DNA of 64,000 bases, from the NCBI GenBank assembly GCA_030645955.1, contig JAUSMR010000058.1:16025-80024 (forward strand), read 5' to 3'. Made by a program: the position numbers and the translations under genes. The notes beneath the pieces were generated by a model. It saw only the letters and a program-made list of their open reading frames with translations, did not search any database and had not been told where the DNA came from. Shown piece after piece: positions 52,432 through 60,402 of the stretch; the first letter of the stretch is position 1, and each line of letters begins with the position of its first letter. The stretch comes from Gallionella sp. Its GTDB lineage: Bacteria; Pseudomonadota; Gammaproteobacteria; Burkholderiales; Gallionellaceae.

Positions 52432-53335
52432 TCCGCGCGGTTTTTGCGCCGGAGTGGATCGCGCCATCGAGATCGTCGAGCGAGCGCTGGCACTGCATGG
52501 AGAGCCGATTTACGTGCGCCACGAAGTAGTGCACAACAAATTTGTGGTGGATGGATTGCGCCGGAAAGGCGCGATTTTTATTGAGGATTTGGCCGATGTG
52601 CCGAGAGGCAGTATTCTGGTTTTCAGTGCGCATGGTGTGTCGCAGGCAGTGCGCCGCGAGGCTGAGGCTCGCGGCCTGACAGTGTTCGATGCGACCTGTC
52701 CGCTGGTGACCAAGGTGCATATCGAAGTATCGCGGTTGCGCGATCAGGGCAAGGAAATCATCATGATCGGCCATGCCGGGCACCCCGAAGTGGAAGGCAC
52801 AATGGGGCAGAGCGAGGGCGGCATGTATCTGGTCGAATCGCCCGTGCAGGTTGCCGATCTTAAGGTGAAAGACGAAGGCAATCTTGCTTTTGTCACGCAA
52901 ACCACGCTGTCGGTGGACGATGCCAGCGGCGTAATTGCCGCGCTCAAAGCGCGCTTCCCCAACATAGTCGGCCCGAAAAAAGACGACATTTGCTATGCCA
53001 CGCAAAACCGCCAGGATGCGGTCAAGCTGCTGGTCAAGCAATGCGATGTCGTGATCGTCGTGGGTTCGCCGAACAGTTCCAATTCCAACCGCCTGCGCGA
53101 AGTTGCGGCGAATGTCGGCGTACCGGCCTATCTGGTGAATGATGCCGACGGATTGCAGCCGGAGTGGTTCGTCGGCAAAGCGCGTGTTGGCATCAGCGCA
53201 GGCGCATCCGCTCCCGAGTTGCTGGTGCAGGGCGTGGTCGCGCGCCTGCGCGAAATGGGCGCGGGCAGCGTCACCGAGTTGCAAGGCATCCGGGAAAACG
53301 TCGTGTTCCCGCTGCCCAAAGCGCTGCAACCCTGA
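52412..53335 (+). CDS. ispH: 4-hydroxy-3-methylbut-2-enyl diphosphate reductase
   Basis: IspH makes IPP and DMAPP in the last step of the MEP pathway through a 4Fe-4S cluster. The 307-residue protein has the N-terminal [20 protein letters not shown] with the first cluster Cys, the second Cys in [13 protein letters not shown], and the C-terminal [15 protein letters not shown] 52412 overlaps the lspA end by 20 bases and has AGGGAG upstream. It closes the operon. Confidence 0.96.
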   Translation: MELLLANPRGFCAGVDRAIEIVERALALHGEPIYVRHEVVHNKFVVDGLRRKGAIFIEDLADVPRGSILVFSAHGVSQAVRREAEARGLTVFDATCPLVTKVHIEVSRLRDQGKEIIMIGHAGHPEVEGTMGQSEGGMYLVESPVQVADLKVKDEGNLAFVTQTTLSVDDASGVIAALKARFPNIVGPKKDDICYATQNRQDAVKLLVKQCDVVIVVGSPNSSNSNRLREVAANVGVPAYLVNDADGLQPEWFVGKARVGISAGASAPELLVQGVVARLREMGAGSVTELQGIRENVVFPLPKALQP

Positions 53336-53382
53336 ATGCCCTCGACGGGCTCTTAAATGTTTCCTTGTTGTAGCGCGTCCTC

Positions 53383-53388
53383 TATAAT
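53383..53388 (+). promoter_or_regulatory. -10 box for the tRNA-Thr gene
   Basis: A perfect TATAAT sits 13 bases before the tRNA 5' end. No good -35 is seen at 16-18 bases. The CG-rich segment after the -10 fits a stringent-type discriminator. Confidence 0.55.
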
Positions 53389-53401
53389 CGCCCCCGTTTA
53401 T

Positions 53402-53477
53402 GCTGGAGTAGCTCAGTTGGTAGAGCAACGCACTCGTAACGCGTAGGTCGGAGGTTCGATTCCTCTCTCCAGCACCA
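53402..53477 (+). tRNA. tRNA-Thr (anticodon CGT)
   Basis: The 76-base gene folds as a cloverleaf. The acceptor stem GCTGGAG pairs with CTCCAGC, the D-arm is GCTCAGTTGGTAGAGC, the anticodon loop is CTCGTAA and the T-arm is GGAGGTTCGATTCCTCT. CCA is encoded. The anticodon CGT reads ACG threonine codons. The last pair of the anticodon stem is an A-C mismatch. Confidence 0.95.
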
Positions 53478-53549
53478 TATTCAGTCAGGGTCGAAGGCGC
53501 ACCCGGACCATCCTGTCAGCATGGCTGAACCAGCCCTTGGGGAATTCGC

Positions 53550-54728
53550 ATGACATTTTCTCAGCAGCGTGAACGAAATTTCTTTTTGAAATATTGGCCT
53601 TATTTCGCGGCGCTGTTATTGCTGGCAATTGCGGCCTGGTACTTCACGCGTCCCGATCCGCTGCTTGTGCAGGTGGCCAAGGTCGACCGCGGGGTGGTGG
53701 AAGCGACAGTGAGCAATACCCGTGCTGGAACGGTCAAGGCATGCCGCCGCGCCAAGCTGGCTCCCTCGGCTGGCGGGCAGATCGCGCACCTGCTGGTGAA
53801 AAAGGGGCAGCGCGTAAAAGCCAATCAGGTATTGCTGGAATTGTGGAACGACGATCTGGCGGCCCAGGAACGGTTGGCGCGGGAGCAGCTCGCCACAGCG
53901 CAGACGCAGGAGCAGCAGGCATGCGTGCAGGCTGACCTGGCCGAGAAGGAAGCAGGCCGCGCGCGCCAATTGAAGGAAAGCGGGTTCATTTCTGCCGAGG
54001 GTCTGGATCAAAGAATTTCCGCCGCCAAGGTGGGTCGCGCCGGGTGCGATGTCGCCCGCAGCCAGATTGACCAAAGCCGTTCGCGCATTGCCGTGGCCAA
54101 GGCCAGTCTGGAGCGCATGGTTCTGCGCGCGCCGTTCGACGGCATCGTGGCGGATATCAGCGGAGAACTGGGCGAATATGCCACCCCTTCTCCGCCCGGA
54201 ATTCTGACGCTGCCCGCGATCGACCTGATCGATGACCGCTGCATGTATGTCAGTGCGCCGATCGATGAGGCGGACGCTGCAAACATCAAGGTCGGACAGG
54301 AGGCGCGCATCACGCTGGACGCGATCAAGGGCAAATCCTTTCCGGGCAAGGTCAGGCGTATAGCGCCCTATGTGCTGGAACTGGAAAAACAGGCGCGCAC
54401 CGTGGAAGTCGAGGTGGAATTCATCGATCCGCCCAACGACGAAAACCTGTTGATTGGTTACAGCGCCGATGTCGAAATCGTCCATGACTCCCGCGCAAGC
54501 GTGCTGCGCATCCCCACGCAAACCCTGCTGGAAGGCAAGCGAGTGCTGTTCTACCGGACCGACGGCGTGCTCGAAGAGCGCACCGTGACGACAGGTTTGG
54601 CCAACTGGGAACAGACCGAGATCACCGCCGGGCTGAAAGAAGGCGACCAGATCGTGATGTCGCTCGACCGGGACGGGGTGAAGGCCGGTGTGCGGGTGCA
54701 GCCGGAAGTGGGGAAGCCGGTTAAATGA
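53550..54728 (+). CDS. MacA-like periplasmic adaptor (RND/HlyD fold)
   Basis: The 392-residue protein is anchored by one N-terminal helix (YFAALLLLAIAAWYF, about residues 17-32). A half lipoyl domain follows (GGQIAHLLVKKGQRVKANQV), then a coiled-coil hairpin (about 105-195) and the second half (APFDGIVADISGELGEY). Beta-barrel and membrane-proximal domains complete it. It pairs with the ABC genes downstream as a MacAB-type exporter, connecting to an outer-membrane channel encoded elsewhere. The substrate is unknown. A palindromic element separates it from the ATPase gene. Confidence 0.88.
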   Translation: MTFSQQRERNFFLKYWPYFAALLLLAIAAWYFTRPDPLLVQVAKVDRGVVEATVSNTRAGTVKACRRAKLAPSAGGQIAHLLVKKGQRVKANQVLLELWNDDLAAQERLAREQLATAQTQEQQACVQADLAEKEAGRARQLKESGFISAEGLDQRISAAKVGRAGCDVARSQIDQSRSRIAVAKASLERMVLRAPFDGIVADISGELGEYATPSPPGILTLPAIDLIDDRCMYVSAPIDEADAANIKVGQEARITLDAIKGKSFPGKVRRIAPYVLELEKQARTVEVEVEFIDPPNDENLLIGYSADVEIVHDSRASVLRIPTQTLLEGKRVLFYRTDGVLEERTVTTGLANWEQTEITAGLKEGDQIVMSLDRDGVKAGVRVQPEVGKPVK

Positions 54729-54760
54729 TCCGGACTACATAGCTACGTAGGACGGATGAG

Positions 54761-54854
54761 CGTAGCCCGGATGAAATGTAATGTAATCCGGGGAAACTCT
54801 GGGCACGCACACCATCACCCCGGATTTCGGCCTTCTGCCTACATCCGGGCTACG
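54761..54854. repeat. Nested GTAGCCCGGATG palindrome
   Basis: CGTAGCCCGGATG at 54761-54773 pairs with CATCCGGGCTACG at 54842-54854. An inner pair, ATCCGGGG/CCCCGGAT, lies at 54786 and 54818. It is inserted between the adaptor and ATPase genes of the exporter operon. Confidence 0.8.
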
Positions 54855-54901
54855 CCACTACGAGGTTTTTTCCAATATATTTCAACCGGAGCGCTGTTTG
54901 A

Positions 54902-55633
54902 ATGATTGATCTTAGCCAAGTCAGCCGCAGCTTCACGGTAGGCGATCAGCAGGTTGCTGCGTTGCGCAACATCGACCTGAACATTGCTGCGGGCGATTAT
55001 GTCTCGATCATGGGGCCGTCCGGTTCCGGCAAATCCACCTTGCTCAATTTGATCGGGCTGCTGGACAGGCCGAGTTCCGGCACCTACAAGCTGGATGGCG
55101 GCAACGTCACCGCACTGGATGATGTGCAGCAGGCCAGGGTGCGCAGCGAAAAGATCGGTTTCGTGTTCCAGTCGTTTCATCTGGTGCCGCGCCTGACTGC
55201 CGCGATGAATATCGAGTTGCCGCTGATATTGGCGGGCATTCCTCCCGCTGAACGCAAGACGCGCGTGACGAAGTTGCTGGAAAATTACGGCTTGGCGGAT
55301 CGCGCCGATCATCGCCCCGACCAGCTCTCCGGCGGGCAGCGCCAGCGCGTTGCCATTGCCCGCGCCACCAGCATGCATCCCGCCGTGCTGTTGGCCGATG
55401 AGCCGACCGGCAATCTCGACCAAACCACCGGCAAAGAGGTGATGAACCTGCTCGAACAGCTGGTCGAGCAGAAAGTCGCCTTGATACTGGTGACCCATGA
55501 TCCAGTGATCGGCGGACGCGCGACGCGGCAGATACACATGGTGGATGGGCAGATTATCAGCGAGACCGGGCGGGCGGTAGGGCGGGTCACACCCGCCGAT
55601 GCAGAACGTCGGGCGGAGCCCGACCTGCGATGA
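54902..55633 (+). CDS. MacB/LolD-type ABC transporter ATPase
   Basis: The 243-residue ATPase has Walker A GPSGSGKSTLLNLIGLL, the ABC signature LSGGQRQRVAIARA, Walker B VLLADEPTGNLD and the switch His in LVTHD. It belongs to the LolD/FtsE/MacB-N group that powers mechanotransmission rather than transport through the membrane. Its last codons overlap the first permease by four bases (ATGA). The C-terminal tail after residue 215 is a short extension. Confidence 0.92.
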   Translation: MIDLSQVSRSFTVGDQQVAALRNIDLNIAAGDYVSIMGPSGSGKSTLLNLIGLLDRPSSGTYKLDGGNVTALDDVQQARVRSEKIGFVFQSFHLVPRLTAAMNIELPLILAGIPPAERKTRVTKLLENYGLADRADHRPDQLSGGQRQRVAIARATSMHPAVLLADEPTGNLDQTTGKEVMNLLEQLVEQKVALILVTHDPVIGGRATRQIHMVDGQIISETGRAVGRVTPADAERRAEPDLR

Positions 55634-56838
55634 GACTCCTCGACGTCGCGCAGTTCGCCACCGGCAGCTTGCGCGGCAGCCCGACGCGCACGCTGTTGAT
55701 GATGTTGGCGATGTCCATCGGCGTCGCGGCGGTGGTGGTGCTCACCGCGCTGGGCGAGGGTGCGCGCCGCTATGTGGTCAATCAATTCGCCTCACTGGGC
55801 ACCAACCTGGTGATCGTGTTGCCGGGGCGCACCGAGACGGCGGGCATCGGCCCCGGCATGTTGATCGGGCAGGTGCCGCGCGAGATATCGCTGGATGATG
55901 CGGAAGCGCTGCTGCGCAGCCGCGCCGTCAAACGCATCGCGCCGCTGACCATCGGTTCCGCCACGCTTTCGCGCGATGCGTTGAACCGTGAAGTGGTGGT
56001 GCTCGGTTCGACTTCCGATTTGCTGGAAGTACGCCACATGAGCATGGGCATCGGCAAATTCCTGCCGGCGGGCGACATTCACGAGAGCGCATCGGTGTGC
56101 GTGCTGGGCAATCAGATCAAGCGCGAATTGTTCGGCAACGAGCAGGCCGTGGGCGCTTGGGTGCGGCTCGGCGACCGGCGGTTCCGCGTTATCGGCGTGC
56201 TGGCGTCTCAAGGCGAATCGATGGGGATGCGCACCGACGAGCTGGTGATTGTGCCGGTCGCGTCCGCGCATCAGCTGTTCAACACGTCGGGACTGTTTCG
56301 CGTCCTGATCGAAGCGAACAGCCGCGATGCGATCGAGCAGGCCAGGCGCGAAGCCGAAGAGATCATGTTCCAGCGCCACAGCGGCGAGAAGGATGTGACG
56401 GTGATCACCCAGGACGCCGTGCTCGCCACCTTCGACCGGATACTTACCGCGCTGACCATGGCGGTTGGCGGCATCGCCGCGATCAGCCTGGCCGTGGCGG
56501 GCGTGCTGATCATGAATGTGATGCTGATCGCCGTGGCGCAGCGCGTCAAGGAGATCGGTCTGCTCAAGGCGCTGGGCGCACCGGGCAAACAGATACGCGC
56601 TTTGTTCTTTGCAGAGGCGGCCTTGCTCTCCGCTATCGGCAGTGCGGCAGGACTGGTGCTGGGCTATACGGGCAGCATTATCATCGGGCAGGTCTATCCG
56701 GCCCTGCCGGTTTCGCCGCCGTGGTGGGCAGTGCTCGCGGCTTGCGCCACCGCGCTGGGAACGGGCATCCTGTTCAGCGTGTGGCCGGCGCGGCGCGCGG
56801 CGCGGCTAGATCCGGTCACTGCACTAGCCGGGAGATAG
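55630..56838 (+). CDS. MacB-type FtsX permease, first copy
   Basis: The 402-residue permease has one N-terminal helix (TLLMMLAMSIGVAAVVVLTA). A large periplasmic MacB domain spans about residues 45-265 (LGEGARRYVVNQFASLGTNL). Three C-terminal helices follow, carrying the FtsX signature MNVMLIAVAQRVKEIGLLKA. It starts at an ATGA overlap with the ATPase gene. The presence of a second full permease gene next to it suggests the channel is a heterodimer rather than a MacB homodimer. Confidence 0.9.
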   Translation: MRLLDVAQFATGSLRGSPTRTLLMMLAMSIGVAAVVVLTALGEGARRYVVNQFASLGTNLVIVLPGRTETAGIGPGMLIGQVPREISLDDAEALLRSRAVKRIAPLTIGSATLSRDALNREVVVLGSTSDLLEVRHMSMGIGKFLPAGDIHESASVCVLGNQIKRELFGNEQAVGAWVRLGDRRFRVIGVLASQGESMGMRTDELVIVPVASAHQLFNTSGLFRVLIEANSRDAIEQARREAEEIMFQRHSGEKDVTVITQDAVLATFDRILTALTMAVGGIAAISLAVAGVLIMNVMLIAVAQRVKEIGLLKALGAPGKQIRALFFAEAALLSAIGSAAGLVLGYTGSIIIGQVYPALPVSPPWWAVLAACATALGTGILFSVWPARRAARLDPVTALAGR

Positions 56839-56843
56839 CGAGA

Positions 56844-58043
56844 ATGTTATTTCCTGACCTCGTCAAACTCACCACCTCCAGCTTTATGTCTTACCGGATG
56901 CGCAGCTTCCTGACCGGTTTGGGCATCGCTATCGGTATCACGGCGGTGATCCTGCTGACGTCCATCGGTGAAGGGTTGCATCAGTTCGTGCTGGCGGAGT
57001 TCTCGCAGTTCGGCACCAACATCATCACTATCCAGCCGGGCAAGACGCAGACCCAGGGCGGCAATGTCGGTATGTTCGGCTCGGTCAGGCCGATCTCGCT
57101 GGAGGATGCGGATGCGCTGCGCCACTTGCCTTATGTCGAAAACGTTAACCCCAGCGTGATGGGCAACGTCGAAGTGCGCGCCAATAACAAGACGCGGCGC
57201 ACCACGGTGTTGGGCGAAGGGCGCGATTTTGCCAAGGCGTTCACGATGAAAGTGCAGAGCGGCAGCTTCTGGCCGGATGAAGACAACGAGCAGGCGCGTG
57301 CGTTCGTCGTGCTCGGCGCGAAGGTGAGCCAGGAACTTTTCTCCGGGCAGAATCCGCTCGGCAGTTATCTGCGCGTCGGAGGGCAACGCTTCCGCGTGAT
57401 CGGTGTGATGGAATCCAAGGGACAGATACTCGGTTTCGATATGGACGATACCGTGATTATCCCGGCAGCGCGCGCGATGGAACTGCTCAACCGCCCGGGT
57501 CTGATGGAAATGCAGGTGAGCTATCGCGCCAGCGCCGATGTTAACGCGGTGATACGCGCCATCACAGAACGCCTCAAGGACAGGCACGGGAGCGAGGACT
57601 TCACCATAATTTCGCAGGAGCAGGCGCTTGAAGTGCTGGGCTCGGTACTCGACGTCATCACCTTCGCCGTCGGTGCGCTGGGCGGCATCTCGCTGCTGGT
57701 CGGCGCAGTCGGCATCCTGACCATCATGACCATGGCCGTCACCGAGCGCACTTCCGAGATCGGGCTGCTGCGCGCACTGGGGGCGCAAGAGCGGCAGGTA
57801 CTGACGCTGTTTCTGGGCGAAGCGATGCTGCTGTCCGCGCTGGGTGGCCTGGCGGGGCTGGCTCTTGGGGTCGGCATTGCGCAAGCGCTGCACCTGCTGT
57901 TTCCGGCATTGCCGGTGCATACGCCCTGGCTGTTTGCCGTACTCGCCGAACTGAGCGCGGTCAGCATCGGCCTTGCGGCGGGCGTCGCGCCGGCCATGCG
58001 CGCGGCGCGGCTCGATCCGGTGGAGGCGCTGCATGCGGAGTGA
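56844..58043 (+). CDS. MacB-type FtsX permease, second copy
   Basis: The 399-residue paralogue of the preceding gene has the same layout: the first helix FLTGLGIAIGITAVILLTSI, the periplasmic domain (EGLHQFVLAEFSQFGTNIIT) and the C-terminal MTMAVTERTSEIGLLRALGA. It starts 5 bases after the first permease; AGCGAG is a modest ribosome site. An alternative frame is open from 56097 but overlaps the first permease and is not family-like before 56844. It overlaps earP by 11 bases. Confidence 0.9.
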   Translation: MLFPDLVKLTTSSFMSYRMRSFLTGLGIAIGITAVILLTSIGEGLHQFVLAEFSQFGTNIITIQPGKTQTQGGNVGMFGSVRPISLEDADALRHLPYVENVNPSVMGNVEVRANNKTRRTTVLGEGRDFAKAFTMKVQSGSFWPDEDNEQARAFVVLGAKVSQELFSGQNPLGSYLRVGGQRFRVIGVMESKGQILGFDMDDTVIIPAARAMELLNRPGLMEMQVSYRASADVNAVIRAITERLKDRHGSEDFTIISQEQALEVLGSVLDVITFAVGALGGISLLVGAVGILTIMTMAVTERTSEIGLLRALGAQERQVLTLFLGEAMLLSALGGLAGLALGVGIAQALHLLFPALPVHTPWLFAVLAELSAVSIGLAAGVAPAMRAARLDPVEALHAE

Positions 58044-59301
58044 GTCATGCGACATCTTCTGCAACGTCATCGATAATTTTGGCGACATCGGCGTGTGCTG
58101 GCGGCTGGCGCGGCAACTGGCGAACGAGCATGGCCTCGCGGTGCGTCTGTGGGTGGATGACCTGGGCAGCTTGTCCAAGCTATGCCCGGAAGCGGATGTT
58201 GCGTTACAGACACAACGGTGTCGCGGGGTAGAGGTGTGCCATTGGGCGGAGGAAGCATTTCATTCTTTCCCTTACTCGCAAACCCTCTCCCGGCCTATCG
58301 GCCACCCTCTCCCGCTTGCGGGAGAGGGGCTGGGGGAGAGGGGAGTGGCTGATCTGGTGATCGAAGCCTTTGCCTGCAAGCTGCCGCAAAGCTACATCAA
58401 GGCGATGGCGGCGCAGGAGCACAAGCCCGTCTGGATCAACCTCGAATATCTTTCTGCCGAAGAGTGGGTTGAAAGCCACCACAAGTTGCCTTCGCCGCAT
58501 CCGAATCTGCCGTTGACCAAATACTTCTTCTTCCCCGGGTTCACCAAACAGACTGGCGGCTTGCTGCTGGAGCGCGACTTGCTGGCGCGGCGCGATGCGT
58601 TCCAGAACGATACCGCGCAGCAGCAGGAATTCTGGCTGTCGCTCGGCATGGAAGTGCCGAGCGCGGAAACGCTGAAAATCTCTCTGTTTGCTTATGAAAA
58701 TGTTGCGCTGCATGGGCTGTTCGATGCCTGGTCGGGCGGCACTCAGCCGGTGCTGTGTCTGGTGCCGGAAGGGCGCATTTTGCCGCAGGTTCGACAATAT
58801 TTCGGCGATGTTGCGCCGTGCGTGGGCAAGGTTTATTCGCGTGGAAATTTGCGGGTGCGCGTGCTGCCGTTCGTCGAGCAGGAGCGTTACGATGAACTTC
58901 TGTGGGCTTGTGATGTCAATTTTGTCCGTGGCGAGGATTCCTGCGTGCGGGCGCAGTGGGCGGGAAGACCGTTCATCTGGCAAATTTATCCGCAGCATGA
59001 CACGGTGCATTTGGACAAGCTGCAAGCCTTTTTGAACCTGTACAACGCGCCGCTCAGTGCGACCGCAAGCGAGGCAGTACAAAGTTTGTGGCAGGCATGG
59101 AACAGGGAAAGCGGGGCAGGACAGGCCACTTCGACAGGCTCAGGACAGGCTTGGTCTGCCTTTATAGCGGTGCGTGGCGAGCTTGAACGCCACGCACAAC
59201 ATTGGGCGCGGCAATTGGCCGGTAACAATCTGGCGTTGAATTTACTGGATTTTTCTCAAAAAATCGGTAGAATGCACGCCTTCAAAATTGAGGGGCAGTA
59301 A
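58033..59301 (+). CDS. earP: EF-P arginine rhamnosyltransferase EarP
   Basis: EarP transfers rhamnose from dTDP-rhamnose to Arg32 of EF-P, which lets EF-P relieve ribosome stalling at polyproline. The 422-residue GT-B protein has the catalytic-site aspartates in [19 protein letters not shown] (Asp14 and Asp18). Also present are [29 protein letters not shown] and the nucleotide-sugar segment [19 protein letters not shown]. About 25 residues before [11 protein letters not shown] ([16 protein letters not shown]) come from an inserted palindrome. A second low-complexity patch near residue 360 ([14 protein letters not shown]) also looks repeat-derived. efp follows directly. Confidence 0.95.
   Translation: MRSESCDIFCNVIDNFGDIGVCWRLARQLANEHGLAVRLWVDDLGSLSKLCPEADVALQTQRCRGVEVCHWAEEAFHSFPYSQTLSRPIGHPLPLAGEGLGERGVADLVIEAFACKLPQSYIKAMAAQEHKPVWINLEYLSAEEWVESHHKLPSPHPNLPLTKYFFFPGFTKQTGGLLLERDLLARRDAFQNDTAQQQEFWLSLGMEVPSAETLKISLFAYENVALHGLFDAWSGGTQPVLCLVPEGRILPQVRQYFGDVAPCVGKVYSRGNLRVRVLPFVEQERYDELLWACDVNFVRGEDSCVRAQWAGRPFIWQIYPQHDTVHLDKLQAFLNLYNAPLSATASEAVQSLWQAWNRESGAGQATSTGSGQAWSAFIAVRGELERHAQHWARQLAGNNLALNLLDFSQKIGRMHAFKIEGQ
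58283..58343 (+). repeat. In-frame palindromic insertion in earP
   Basis: CCCTCTCCCG at 58283 and again at about 58304, then CGGGAGAGGGGC, form nested hairpins in frame. They add the peptide [15 protein letters not shown] to EarP just before a conserved segment. Confidence 0.78.
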
Positions 59302-59303
59302 AC

Positions 59304-59858
59304 ATGAAAACAGCACAAGAAGTACGCGTAGGCAACGTGATTATGGTCGGCACTGACCCTATGGTCGTGCTCAAGGCTGAATACAGCCGTTCCGGCCGCA
59401 ACGGCTCGGTGGTCAAGATGAAGATGAAGAACCTGCTGACCGAATCCGCAAAAGAAACCGTGTATAGCGCCGATGACAAGTTCGAGCAGATCATGCTGGA
59501 TCGCAAGGAAGTGACTTACTCTTACTTTACCGATCCGATGTATGTGTTCATGGACGGCGAATACAACCAGTATGAGATCGAAGCCGAAAGCATGGGCGAT
59601 GCGATCAACTACATCGAAGACGGTATGCCTTGCGAAGTGGTGTTCTACAACGAAAAGGCTATTTCGGTTGAATTGCCCAACACCATTGTGCGCGAAGTTG
59701 TTTACACCGAACCTGCGGTGCGCGGCGACACTTCCGGCAAGGTGATGAAACCGGCCAGGATCAACACCGGCTTTGAATTGCCTGTGGCTGCCTTCGTCGA
59801 GATCGGCGACAAGATCGAGATCGATACCCGCACCAACGAATTCAAGAAGCGCGCTTAA
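59304..59858 (+). CDS. efp: Elongation factor P
   Basis: EF-P helps the ribosome form Pro-Pro bonds. The 184-residue protein has three OB/KOW-like domains of normal length. The domain I loop reads [19 protein letters not shown] with Arg at position 32, the residue rhamnosylated by EarP. Lysine-type EF-P (EpmA/B) has Lys there. It starts 2 bases after the earP stop, so enzyme and substrate are co-expressed. A terminator follows. Confidence 0.97.
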   Translation: MKTAQEVRVGNVIMVGTDPMVVLKAEYSRSGRNGSVVKMKMKNLLTESAKETVYSADDKFEQIMLDRKEVTYSYFTDPMYVFMDGEYNQYEIEAESMGDAINYIEDGMPCEVVFYNEKAISVELPNTIVREVVYTEPAVRGDTSGKVMKPARINTGFELPVAAFVEIGDKIEIDTRTNEFKKRA

Positions 59859-59878
59859 TCCCTGCTGTATGCTTCAAC

Positions 59879-59907
59879 AAAAGGCCAACCGCGAGGTTGG
59901 CCTTTTT
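59879..59907 (+). terminator. Rho-independent terminator after efp
   Basis: AAGGCCAACC at 59881-59890 pairs perfectly with GGTTGGCCTT at 59895-59904 over a GCGA loop, and runs into five Ts. The A-run on the other side lets it work in both directions, so it may also serve the leftward gene at 59965. Confidence 0.93.
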
Positions 59908-59964
59908 GTATGGTAAATTTCCTGACCGGCGAAGCTGACCAAACGCCCTTGGCGTTTGCCACAT

Positions 59965-60225
59965 TCAACTCAGGATTTTAGGGGCTTTGTCGGCTTCGCG
60001 CTTTTTTAAAACACCATCTGCCAGAAGTTTTTCGACGAGTCCTTGCTGCATGGCGACGGCATTGGCGAACGCATCCATCGGAAGCACTACATAGTGGGAA
60101 ACACGCAGTTTGGCGGGTTCAGTGGACTTCTGGGGGGTGGTTTCCACCACAGACAGTTCCAGGCGAACCAAGGGGCCTGTGACATAGATGTTGGTGATTG
60201 CGTCGGTGTAGATGGTGTCTTGCAT
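59965..60225 (-). CDS. Small protein of unknown function
   Basis: The 86-residue protein has a beta-strand-rich first half (DAITNIYVTGPLVRLELSVV) and a helical second half (PMDAFANAVAMQQGLVEKLL). There is no signal peptide or membrane segment. A strong AAAGGAGA ribosome site precedes ATG 60225, which argues that it is real. It diverges from the giant FecR protein gene with 177 bases between, and could share its control region. I do not recognise the family. Confidence 0.6.
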   Translation of the reverse strand: MQDTIYTDAITNIYVTGPLVRLELSVVETTPQKSTEPAKLRVSHYVVLPMDAFANAVAMQQGLVEKLLADGVLKKREADKAPKILS

Positions 60226-60402
60226 GTGGAGATTCTCCTTTGGGATGAATGAAGCCGAATAAAATATCCGTATAACTTGCCAGGATTATGTTCTGTCTTT
60301 TTGGTAATTGGTCATTGTTTTTTCACGATGGTATTGTGCCATAATGCTATGTGTCAATGATGGGTTTAATTTTTCAGATTGTTGTGTGTGGTGGAGGGTG
60401 CG

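Noticed and set aside
56097..56843. Long upstream extension of the second permease
   Set aside because: The extension lies wholly inside the first permease gene in another frame and is Arg/Gly-rich. The real start is ATG 56844, which begins a normal FtsX helix.
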